The notes beneath the pieces are model-generated. The model saw only the letters and a list, made by a program, of their open reading frames with translations. It made no database searches and had not been told where the DNA came from. Positions 5,841 through 11,328 of a DNA stretch of 11,328 bases are shown in pieces. The DNA comes from Clostridia bacterium (GTDB lineage Bacteria > Bacillota > Clostridia > Peptostreptococcales > Anaerovoracaceae). The stretch lies in NCBI GenBank assembly GCA_900766045.1, contig CAAFTW010000019.1, positions 1-11,328 on the forward strand. The letters run 5' to 3'. The number at the start of each line of letters is the position of its first letter. Position 1 is the first letter of the stretch. The position numbers and the translations under genes were made by a program.

Positions 5841-6995
5841 ATGTATAAGATCGCAAAGATGAACAAAATTGCTCCAGCAGGACTGAAGCATTTCACGGAC
5901 AAGTATGAGTTTACTGACAGCCTGTCCGACGCATCCGGACTGATCCTTCGAAGTCAGCACATTCATGATGAAACATTCGGTGAGAACCTGCTTGCCATCG
6001 CCAGAGCCGGCACAGGCGTGAACAATATTCCGCTGGAGCGCTGCGCTGATGAGGGAATCTGCGTATTCAACACCCCGGGCGGAAATTCCAACTCCGTCAA
6101 GGAGCTCGTCCTGGCTGGCCTTCTGATGGCTTCCCGCAAAATCCCATCCGCAATCCGCTGGACCGCTGATCTGAAGGATGATCCGGAGATGGCGGCAAAG
6201 GTTGAAAAGGGCAAGAGTAAATTCAAGGGTGGTGAAATTGCCGGAAAAACGCTGGGCGTCATCGGCCTTGGAGCCGTTGGTTCCCGCATTTCCAACGCGG
6301 TTACCGCTCTCGGCATGCACGTTGTCGGCTACGATGCCTATCTGTCACCGCGCACAGCCCTGCACCTGGATCCGACCATCAAACTGGCCCCGGACATCAA
6401 AACCGTCATGCACAAGGCTGATTTCATCACCATCCACGTTCCGGGAAACGACAAAACCAGAAATCTTGTCGGTGAGGAAGAAATCGCTGCAATGAAGCCG
6501 GGTGCTGTTCTGATGAATTACTCCCGCGCCTTCGTATGTGATGAAGACGCCGTCATCAAAGCCCTGGATGAGGGACGGATTTCCCGCTACGTTACCGACT
6601 TTGCAACGGAAAAGACTCTGGGCCACGAGGGTGTCATCACCACGCCGCATCTGGGCGCCTCCACAAAAGAAGCAGAGGACAACTGCGCTCTGATGGCAGC
6701 TGACGAGCTCATGGATTTCATCGAAAACGGAAACGCTGTCCACGCTGTCAACTTCCCGGACGCAGACCTTGGCCCGATGAATGGTGAAATGCGTATCGCT
6801 GTCATGACCAAAGGCCTGAAATCTCCGGTCGACACGGTCATCCGCGCTCTGCATAACGTAGAAATCGATGCCGTCGCCGGCGGCGCTAAAGGGGACTACG
6901 GCTACGTCCTCGTCTCCACCAGGACTCCATTCGACTACATCCCGAAGATTCCGGGCTGCATCCGTTGCCGTGTAATCGCAGAGATGGATGACTAA
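5841..6995 (+). CDS. serA: D-3-phosphoglycerate dehydrogenase, short form with divergent ACT-like domain
   Basis: SerA oxidises 3-phosphoglycerate to 3-phosphohydroxypyruvate with NAD+, the committed step of serine synthesis. The 384-aa protein has the two-domain 2-hydroxyacid dehydrogenase fold: substrate-binding part with RAGTGVNNIP (55-64), NAD-binding GLGAVG (142-147), catalytic R229 (NYSRA), E257 and H270 (TPHLGAST). Residues about 317-380 have the order and the GDYGYVLV and IPGCIRCRVI signatures of the regulatory ACT domain of short bacterial SerA proteins. However, the effector-binding H-x-N and downstream N of serine-inhibited enzymes are not present, and the second ACT helix looks shortened. 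The ATG at 5841 has GGAGG 9 bases upstream; an in-frame TTG at 5739 would add 34 residues unlike the family and is rejected. It is divergent from serC and ends at a strong terminator. Confidence 0.95.
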   Translation: MYKIAKMNKIAPAGLKHFTDKYEFTDSLSDASGLILRSQHIHDETFGENLLAIARAGTGVNNIPLERCADEGICVFNTPGGNSNSVKELVLAGLLMASRKIPSAIRWTADLKDDPEMAAKVEKGKSKFKGGEIAGKTLGVIGLGAVGSRISNAVTALGMHVVGYDAYLSPRTALHLDPTIKLAPDIKTVMHKADFITIHVPGNDKTRNLVGEEEIAAMKPGAVLMNYSRAFVCDEDAVIKALDEGRISRYVTDFATEKTLGHEGVITTPHLGASTKEAEDNCALMAADELMDFIENGNAVHAVNFPDADLGPMNGEMRIAVMTKGLKSPVDTVIRALHNVEIDAVAGGAKGDYGYVLVSTRTPFDYIPKIPGCIRCRVIAEMDD

Positions 6996-7046
6996 ATGAA
7001 TCATCGAACTGATGATGAGACTCGTTTTCTTTTAGCCTGATAGGGT

Positions 7047-7098
7047 AAAAGCTGCGATCCACCAGCCTGACCGGCGGTGAATCGCAGCTTTTGTTTTT
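7047..7098 (+). terminator. Intrinsic terminator of serA (possibly bidirectional)
   Basis: A perfect 12-bp stem (7047-7058 with 7081-7092, AAAAGCTGCGAT and its complement) is extended inward by CACC/GGTG (7060-7063/7076-7079) and GCC/GGC pairs. The plus strand continues with TTTTGTTTTT to 7098. In the minus direction the stem ends in only four T, so it may also help stop the convergent reductase gene. It begins 51 bases after the serA stop. A smaller 6-bp hairpin at 7000-7016 lies between. Confidence 0.9.
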
Positions 7099-7163
7099 CG
7101 GCAGAACATAAGGCTCAGCAGACAGTCAAGGATGTGTAATGGGTAAGCGATTCTGTGCTTAAA

Positions 7164-8084
7164 TTACATCAGTCCCCTGGATTTCAGCTCAGCCGCAGCC
7201 TTCCTGTATATAGGAAGATCCAGGTGGTACTGATCGGCCATACGGATGACTTCGCCGATCAGACCCTTGATCTCGGAATTTTTTCCGGCGGCGATGTCCT
7301 TCTGCATGGATGTCGTCATGTCCGGCGCGACATGATCAAGAATTTCCAGATTAGTTTTCACGATGTCAACTGGGAAACGCAGGCCCTGTGTCTGCGCGAG
7401 GAGGTCAATTTCATGCACCAGGCCGGCGAAGGTATCGCGGTATTTCCCCGGCTTCTGCATCGGTCCGGCAGGAATATCGTAATAGAGTCCGCAGGCGCCC
7501 TGCGGGGAAACGTAGGCGAATTTCTGCAGGGCGTCTCTTCTGATGTTATCACTGAGAATGCCCTTGATGTCACTGTCGAGAAAATCTTTCTCGATTTCCT
7601 TCAGTACTGGACGGTATTCTTCCTTTTTTCTTACGCCAAAAACCACGCGCAAGATGTCTCCGCTCATCAGGATGACACCCGGCTCTTTTTTCTCAGACGC
7701 GATGTACATACAGCCGTCCGTCACCAGAATGCCCGGCAGCTGCTCCTGCATTCTTCCGCCCGTTCCGTATACATTAAGAATCGGAATGACAACGGTTTCC
7801 GGTCCTGCGACGCGCCGGATAAACGGAATGACGCTGTCCACAGAATATCCCTTTACGCATACCAGAATGACATCTGGAGTATCGCTGTAATCCTGCATTT
7901 CACAGGCCTTCACAGGATTGATCGTGAATTCGTCCCGCATGCGGATTACACGGAGTCCATTTTCTTTCATTGCTTTTAAATGTTCCCCTCTTGCGACAAA
8001 AGTCACATCTTTACCGGCGCGGGCCAGATAAGCGCCGAGTGCGCCGCCCGTTCCGCCGGCACCGATAATTACATACTTTCTCAT
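7164..8084 (-). CDS. Ketopantoate reductase family 2-oxoacid reductase (ApbA/PanE-like)
   Basis: Members of this family reduce a 2-oxo acid with NADPH; the type enzyme makes pantoate for coenzyme A. The 306-aa protein has an N-terminal Rossmann fold with GAGGTGG (8-14) and VARG at 30-33, where NADP enzymes hold the phosphate; a conserved lysine at 79 (VCVKGY); N104 in the position of the substrate-binding Asn; and a C-terminal helical domain with the catalytic lysine at 188 and SE at 270-271 within TSMQKDIAAGKNSEI. The usual NxxxNPLTA stretch after the catalytic lysine is replaced by SPQGACGLY (193-201), so the substrate may not be ketopantoate. I chose ATG 8084, preceded by GAGGG at about 9 bases; a TTG at 8120 is also in frame. 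It starts 42 bases after the dehydrogenase stop and should share its transcript. Confidence 0.85.
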   Translation of the reverse strand: MRKYVIIGAGGTGGALGAYLARAGKDVTFVARGEHLKAMKENGLRVIRMRDEFTINPVKACEMQDYSDTPDVILVCVKGYSVDSVIPFIRRVAGPETVVIPILNVYGTGGRMQEQLPGILVTDGCMYIASEKKEPGVILMSGDILRVVFGVRKKEEYRPVLKEIEKDFLDSDIKGILSDNIRRDALQKFAYVSPQGACGLYYDIPAGPMQKPGKYRDTFAGLVHEIDLLAQTQGLRFPVDIVKTNLEILDHVAPDMTTSMQKDIAAGKNSEIKGLIGEVIRMADQYHLDLPIYRKAAAELKSRGLM

Positions 8085-8126
8085 CTTCTTTACCCTCTTG
8101 TCGTTTATATTTTGTCCCAATAAAAT

Positions 8127-9008
8127 TTACTTCTTAAACAGCGCATCGTGAATAGCTTTCAGGTTCTCGTCGCGCTTCTCAATCACCTCGCGCCCCCTGC
8201 CATTGCTGTAGTCGTAGAAGCCGCGGCCGGTCTTGGCGCCGTACTCGCCTGCATCGTAATGCTTCTTCAGAAGCGGCGGAATTTCCTCGGAATTGTCCAG
8301 ATCCGGGCAGAGGTAGTCGGCGATGTGGGTGAAAATGTCGATGCCGCCAAGGTCGACGGTTTCCAGCGGTCCCAGGCAGGCCCAGCGGAAGCCGATGCCG
8401 TATTTCATGACTGCATCAATGCCTTCTGCGCTGATGACGCCGTGCTCAACCAAATAGCAGGCCTCGCGGAGAACCGCAACCTGCAGGCGGTTTGCGGCAA
8501 AACCGAGAACATCCTTCTCCAGCAGCGCCGGCTTTTTATCGATGGCCAGGGACAAATCGTAAATTTCCTGCGCCACCTGATCCGTCGTCTGATCATTCTT
8601 GATAATCTCAATCAGTGGAATCAGTGTTGGCGGGTTGAACCAGTGCATGCCGAGGAAGCGCTCAGGCTTTTTTACAGCCGGTGCCAGTGCATTGATGGAA
8701 ATTCCCGATGTGTTGGTCGCCACGATCGTCTCATCGTCCACAATTTCACTGATGCTATGGTAAAAATCGTCTTTTACCGCTTTATTCTCTGCAACGCATT
8801 CCACGATCAGGTCCCTTCCCCTGAAGGCATCCATATCCGTGGTAAAGCGGATATTTTTTGCCGCAGATGCAGGCATATTCTCCTGCGCAGCCTTCAGCTT
8901 CGGTTCGCGGTGATTCCACAGAATGACCTCATAGCCGTACTCACCGAAAATCTGCGCCATGGAACTTCCCATCGTTCCCGCGCCCGCAATCGTAATTTTC
9001 TTAATCAT
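8127..9008 (-). CDS. 3-hydroxyacyl-CoA dehydrogenase family protein
   Basis: This family interconverts L-3-hydroxyacyl-CoA and 3-ketoacyl-CoA with NAD(H), as in butyrate formation and fatty-acid oxidation; relatives act on carnitine or gulonate. The 293-aa protein has the Rossmann motif GAGTMG (9-14), followed by the catalytic set S101 (TNTSG), H122 (GMHWFNPP), E134 (LIEIIK) and N173 (AANRL), and the C-terminal dimer domain ending in GAKTGRGFYDY (257-267). The HWFNPP signature, rather than HFFNPxPxM, marks a subgroup different from the classical clostridial crotonase-cluster Hbd, and there are no crotonase, thiolase or acyl-CoA dehydrogenase genes nearby, so a role in butyrate synthesis is not supported by context. 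The ATG at 9008 has GGAGGAG about 3-7 bases upstream. The open frame continues to 9227, but that start overlaps the promoter -10. First gene of a probable two-gene operon. Confidence 0.9.
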   Translation of the reverse strand: MIKKITIAGAGTMGSSMAQIFGEYGYEVILWNHREPKLKAAQENMPASAAKNIRFTTDMDAFRGRDLIVECVAENKAVKDDFYHSISEIVDDETIVATNTSGISINALAPAVKKPERFLGMHWFNPPTLIPLIEIIKNDQTTDQVAQEIYDLSLAIDKKPALLEKDVLGFAANRLQVAVLREACYLVEHGVISAEGIDAVMKYGIGFRWACLGPLETVDLGGIDIFTHIADYLCPDLDNSEEIPPLLKKHYDAGEYGAKTGRGFYDYSNGRGREVIEKRDENLKAIHDALFKK

Positions 9009-9159
9009 TGACTCCTCCGTTCTTATCTCTGACTTCTGTAGTTGATTTATGTTTACAGCACCGCTGCATTTTTCAGGTCTGTCCTCATTTCGTACATGAA
9101 CACCTATCACAGACAGATCCGTGTGTACTGAATTGCCGGCCTCACAAGCTTTCTGCGTG

Positions 9160-9170
9160 TATACCGTATA
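9160..9170. promoter_or_regulatory. Short palindrome in the dehydrogenase leader
   Basis: TATAC-C-GTATA is an 11-base odd palindrome about 52-62 bases downstream of the predicted transcription start of the dehydrogenase operon. It shares the TGTATAC-N-GTATA core with the 275-293 palindrome, though its outer bases are not symmetric. It could be a repressor site acting as a roadblock, or chance in an AT-rich leader. Confidence 0.2.
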
Positions 9171-9228
9171 ATAATTTTCAACGCCCGCGAACAATTTATA
9201 CTCATATTTTTTGTTTTCTACGAACATA

Positions 9229-9257
9229 ATTTTAGCCGATATTTTCCACTATGTCAA
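9229..9257 (-). promoter_or_regulatory. Sigma-A promoter of the dehydrogenase-reductase operon
   Basis: On the minus strand a perfect TTGACA (9252-9257) and TAAAAT (9229-9234) are separated by exactly 17 bases. The start point should be near 9222, leaving a 5' leader of about 213 bases before the ATG at 9008. The leader holds an imperfect hairpin (GTCTGT/ACAGAC arms, within about 9078-9116) but no riboswitch class I recognise. Confidence 0.8.
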
Positions 9258-9392
9258 AATGGAAATAGCAAGGAAAAAGCCGGGGATTCCGGGAATACGG
9301 GAAAATGTAAAATCAGCAGAGCCCGCTGCATGCAAGGGATTGGGCGGGGCCGGCTGAGGTATACGATGTACATAAATGACTGCATAAAAGCG

Positions 9393-9428
9393 GATTCTCC
9401 GACACATAATTTTCAGCGTCGGAGAATC
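9393..9428 (-). terminator. Second (distal) terminator hairpin after the symporter gene
   Basis: GATTCTCCGAC (9393-9403) pairs perfectly with its complement at 9418-9428 over 11 bp with a 14-base loop. On the minus strand it is followed by CGCTTTTATG, a short U run. It lies 9 bases beyond the first terminator hairpin and upstream of the dehydrogenase promoter. Confidence 0.6.
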
Positions 9429-9429
9429 G

Positions 9430-9479
9430 CAGAAAAGAACAATCCCGCTGAGCCCTTGATCGGGTCCAGCGAGATTGTT
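9430..9479 (-). terminator. First terminator hairpin of the symporter gene
   Basis: On the minus strand AACAATCTCGCTG (9479-9467) pairs with CAGCGGGATTGTT (9450-9438), including one U-G pair, and the stem continues inward with CCC/GGG around a short loop. A CTTTTCTG tail follows. It starts about 78 bases after the symporter stop codon. The tail plus 3' arm closely resembles that of the terminator at 11179-11222. Confidence 0.7.
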
Positions 9480-9556
9480 TCTTTCATATTATTACAGGTC
9501 TTCAGATGCCTGCCCTTTCATTTTTGGATTCATTTGATCAGAAAAATTTTCTTCCA

Positions 9557-10957
9557 TTAAATCGTCACGATTCCGAACACGTTCAGAATAGAACTGATCA
9601 GAATGATCACCAGGAAAATCGGCGCAATGTAACGGATGACGACATTGTACATATTACGCATGACAAATTTTGAAGACAAGGTGACCTCTTGCTCGATGAG
9701 TTTTGTCCCGGCGGCGCGGATAACCAGAAGACAGGTTGCCATTGCCGCGATCGGCATCATGATGGAGTTCGTCAGGAAATCGAAGAAGTCCAGGATCTGC
9801 ATACCCAGGATGTGCACGGAGTCCAGCAGGCTGTAACCCAGTGAAGACAGGGATCCCAGCACGATCATAATGACGAAAATCATGACGGTTGCCTTAGCGC
9901 GGCTCCATCCCAGCTCGTCTTCGAATGTCGATACACTCGTCTCTGCCAGGGAAATTGCACTCGTTGCTGCGGCAAAAAGCACGAGCAGAAAGAACATGAC
10001 TCCGACGATCCGGCCTAGTCCCATGCTTGCAAATACCTTCGGCAGGGTGATGAACATCAGTGACGGACCGGCATTCAGCACACTCGGTTTACCCCCGTAG
10101 AAGGAGAACACCGCCGGAATAACCATCAGGCCGGCCATGATCGCAATGCCAGAATCAAAGGCAACGACCTGATAGGTCGCCGTCTCCACATTGACGTCCT
10201 TCTTCATGTAAGAGCCGTATGTATACAGAATTCCCATCGCAATGGACAGGGAGTAGAACATCTGTCCCATGGCTGCTACAATCGTCATGACTGAGAAATG
10301 TTTCAGATTTGGAACCAGCAGGTATTTCACACCAGCCAGGGCGCCCGGACGCGTCATGGAGTAAATCGCCACGATCACAGATAAAACCACCAGAACCGGC
10401 ATCATGATCTTGGAAACACGCTCAACACCGTTCTTTACGCCGCCCAGAATGGTCAGGACGACAATGGCGCAGAAGACGATGAACCAGAGCTCCGCACTTC
10501 CCGCATTCGAAATAAAGGAAGTAAAATACGAATTACCCGAGACCGACTTTGCGCTGTGAACAAAATAGGAAACCAGGTACTTGGTGACCCATCCGCCGAT
10601 GACACTGTAATACGGCACGATCAGCATCGGAATAACCGCATTGATCCAGCCGCCGAACTTAAAGCCGAAGCTGTGTCCGAACCTCGCAAACGCACCGACC
10701 GGACTCTTCCGCGTGAACCGGCCCAGCGCCTCCTCCGACGTCATCATCGTGTAGCCGAAGGTCACGGCCAGAATCAGATAAATAACCAGAAAAATTCCGC
10801 CGCCGTACTTGGCCGCAAGATAAGGAAAACGCCAGATATTTCCAAGACCAACGGCAGAACCCGCTGTTGCCAGCACATATCCGAGCTTTCCAGAGAAATT
10901 AGACCTCTTCTGCGCAGGCGCACTGCCCGCGCTGACCTCATTACTGCTGTTTTTCAT
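9557..10957 (-). CDS. Neurotransmitter:sodium symporter (NSS/SNF) family amino-acid transporter
   Basis: This is a LeuT-fold Na+-coupled importer in the cell membrane; bacterial members usually carry hydrophobic or aromatic amino acids. The 466-aa protein has about 11 membrane helices, the number typical of the MhsT/Tyt1 type rather than the 12 of LeuT. The first helix carries the family signature GSAVGLGNIWRFPY (33-46), which supplies Na+ and substrate contacts. The eighth helix carries AAATSAISLAE, matching the Na2-site Ala/Thr/Ser of LeuT. Charged loops and the conserved TSEEALGR after helix 2 are present. The ATG at 10957 follows GAGAGGG at about 6 bases. The gene is a single unit with its own promoter and two terminators. 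Substrate cannot be decided from sequence; serine is possible given neighbours but unproven. Confidence 0.93.
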   Translation of the reverse strand: MKNSSNEVSAGSAPAQKRSNFSGKLGYVLATAGSAVGLGNIWRFPYLAAKYGGGIFLVIYLILAVTFGYTMMTSEEALGRFTRKSPVGAFARFGHSFGFKFGGWINAVIPMLIVPYYSVIGGWVTKYLVSYFVHSAKSVSGNSYFTSFISNAGSAELWFIVFCAIVVLTILGGVKNGVERVSKIMMPVLVVLSVIVAIYSMTRPGALAGVKYLLVPNLKHFSVMTIVAAMGQMFYSLSIAMGILYTYGSYMKKDVNVETATYQVVAFDSGIAIMAGLMVIPAVFSFYGGKPSVLNAGPSLMFITLPKVFASMGLGRIVGVMFFLLVLFAAATSAISLAETSVSTFEDELGWSRAKATVMIFVIMIVLGSLSSLGYSLLDSVHILGMQILDFFDFLTNSIMMPIAAMATCLLVIRAAGTKLIEQEVTLSSKFVMRNMYNVVIRYIAPIFLVIILISSILNVFGIVTI

Positions 10958-11067
10958 CTATTCCCTCTCCAATCCATAGTTAAAACAACATGTACGTTAG
11001 TAAAATGAACAATTATATTCCCGTTTCCTGGACACTTTTTATGTTCCGAAAACGAGAAAACGTGTTT

Positions 11068-11095
11068 ATTTTACCACTTTATTAATAAATTGCAA
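11068..11095 (-). promoter_or_regulatory. Probable promoter of the symporter gene
   Basis: On the minus strand TTGCAA (11090-11095) and TAAAAT (11068-11073) are 16 bases apart, with an extended -10 TGG. Start near 11061 would give a leader of about 100 bases, which can fold through CGTTTTC/GGAAACG arms. A TATGAT with extended TG at 11156-11161 and a TATAAT at 11012-11017 (minus strand) are further -10-like sites with poorer -35 boxes. Confidence 0.55.
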
Positions 11096-11178
11096 GCGCA
11101 TTTCACAAACAATATTTTATTTATTTGTAACCATTAACAATGCGCCGCGAGTATAATCATACCACATCATAGGTATTT

Positions 11179-11222
11179 AAAACAACAGAAAAGGCAGAAT
11201 CCCGCTGATGCAGAACTCTGCC
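11179..11222 (-). terminator. Intrinsic terminator of a gene right of the window
   Basis: On the minus strand GGCAGAGTTCTGC pairs with GCGGGATTCTGCC over 13 bp with three G-U pairs around the loop ATCA (11193-11222), followed by TTTTCTGTTGTTTT (11179-11192). The G-U pairs become A-C on the plus strand, so it should act on minus-strand transcripts entering from the right edge. Confidence 0.75.
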
Positions 11223-11245
11223 CATCCCTTGTTTATTTGTTTTGG

Positions 11246-11328
11246 GTCTGTAACTTTTTTTGGGGTTTAATACCCGTCTGTAACTTTGACGGGGGTATTT
11301 TTCCCTCACAAATAAAACCGCTGTAACC
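11246..11328. repeat. Short direct repeats and bulged hairpin at the right edge
   Basis: The 12-mer GTCTGTAACTTT occurs at 11246-11257 and 11276-11287, and its core CTGTAAC again at 11321-11327. Between them ATACCCGTC (11270-11278) pairs with GACGG...GGTAT (11288-11298, two bulged bases), followed in the plus direction by TTTTT. No gene is readable. This could be a terminator region, or the outer end of a mobile element with repeated transposase-binding sites; the sequence is cut off by the window edge. Confidence 0.3.

Noticed and set aside
6996..7040. 14-codon ORF directly after the serA stop
   Set aside because: Too short, without its own binding site, and overlapping a small hairpin before the terminator.
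9009..9227. 73-residue N-terminal extension of the dehydrogenase
   Set aside because: The start at 9227 overlaps the promoter -10, the extension matches nothing in the family, and the ATG at 9008 has a strong ribosome binding site and begins at the Rossmann strand.

Overview
The window looks like a chromosomal segment of a low-to-mid GC anaerobic member of the Bacillota, most likely Clostridia. Evidence: very strong AGGAGG-type ribosome binding sites, near-consensus sigma-A promoters, intrinsic terminators with U tails, a short (384 aa) phosphoglycerate dehydrogenase with a C-terminal ACT-like domain, a DacF-type carboxypeptidase with a C-terminal membrane anchor, an 11-helix amino-acid:sodium symporter and a clostridial-style 3-hydroxyacyl-CoA dehydrogenase. 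I cannot name the genus.

Layout from left to right. Positions 1-727 hold no convincing protein gene but are densely packed with inverted repeats: a three-arm hairpin (9-69), a hairpin at 218-253, a perfect 19-base odd palindrome (275-293), and then seven evenly spaced hairpins (345-720) that start just past the stop codon of uvrC. Next come uvrC (728-2635, minus) and dacF (2684-4165, minus), probably co-transcribed in the order dacF-uvrC. serC (4271-5368, minus) has its own promoter and terminator. A 472-base divergent region separates serC from serA (5841-6995, plus); it carries the serC promoter and, in the serA leader, a possible serine-rich leader ORF. After the serA terminator come, convergently, a ketopantoate-reductase-family gene (7164-8084, minus) and a 3-hydroxyacyl-CoA dehydrogenase gene (8127-9008, minus). 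These two form one unit with a strong promoter and a 213-base leader. Two tandem terminators, a neurotransmitter:sodium symporter gene (9557-10957, minus) and its promoter follow. The right edge has a terminator of a gene outside the window and a short direct-repeat region.

Functionally, serA and serC encode the first two steps of serine synthesis from 3-phosphoglycerate (the phosphatase step is not in the window). dacF and uvrC are house-keeping genes for cell wall and DNA repair. The symporter probably imports an amino acid. The dehydrogenase/reductase pair has no pathway that can be assigned from sequence alone.

The most unusual items are the hairpin array downstream of uvrC, whose G-U pairing favours the uvrC strand; the candidate serine leader peptide before serA; and an abrupt change of codon use inside uvrC at the start of its nuclease domain. 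None of these was checked with a database or folding program; all pairings, counts and alignments were made by eye.
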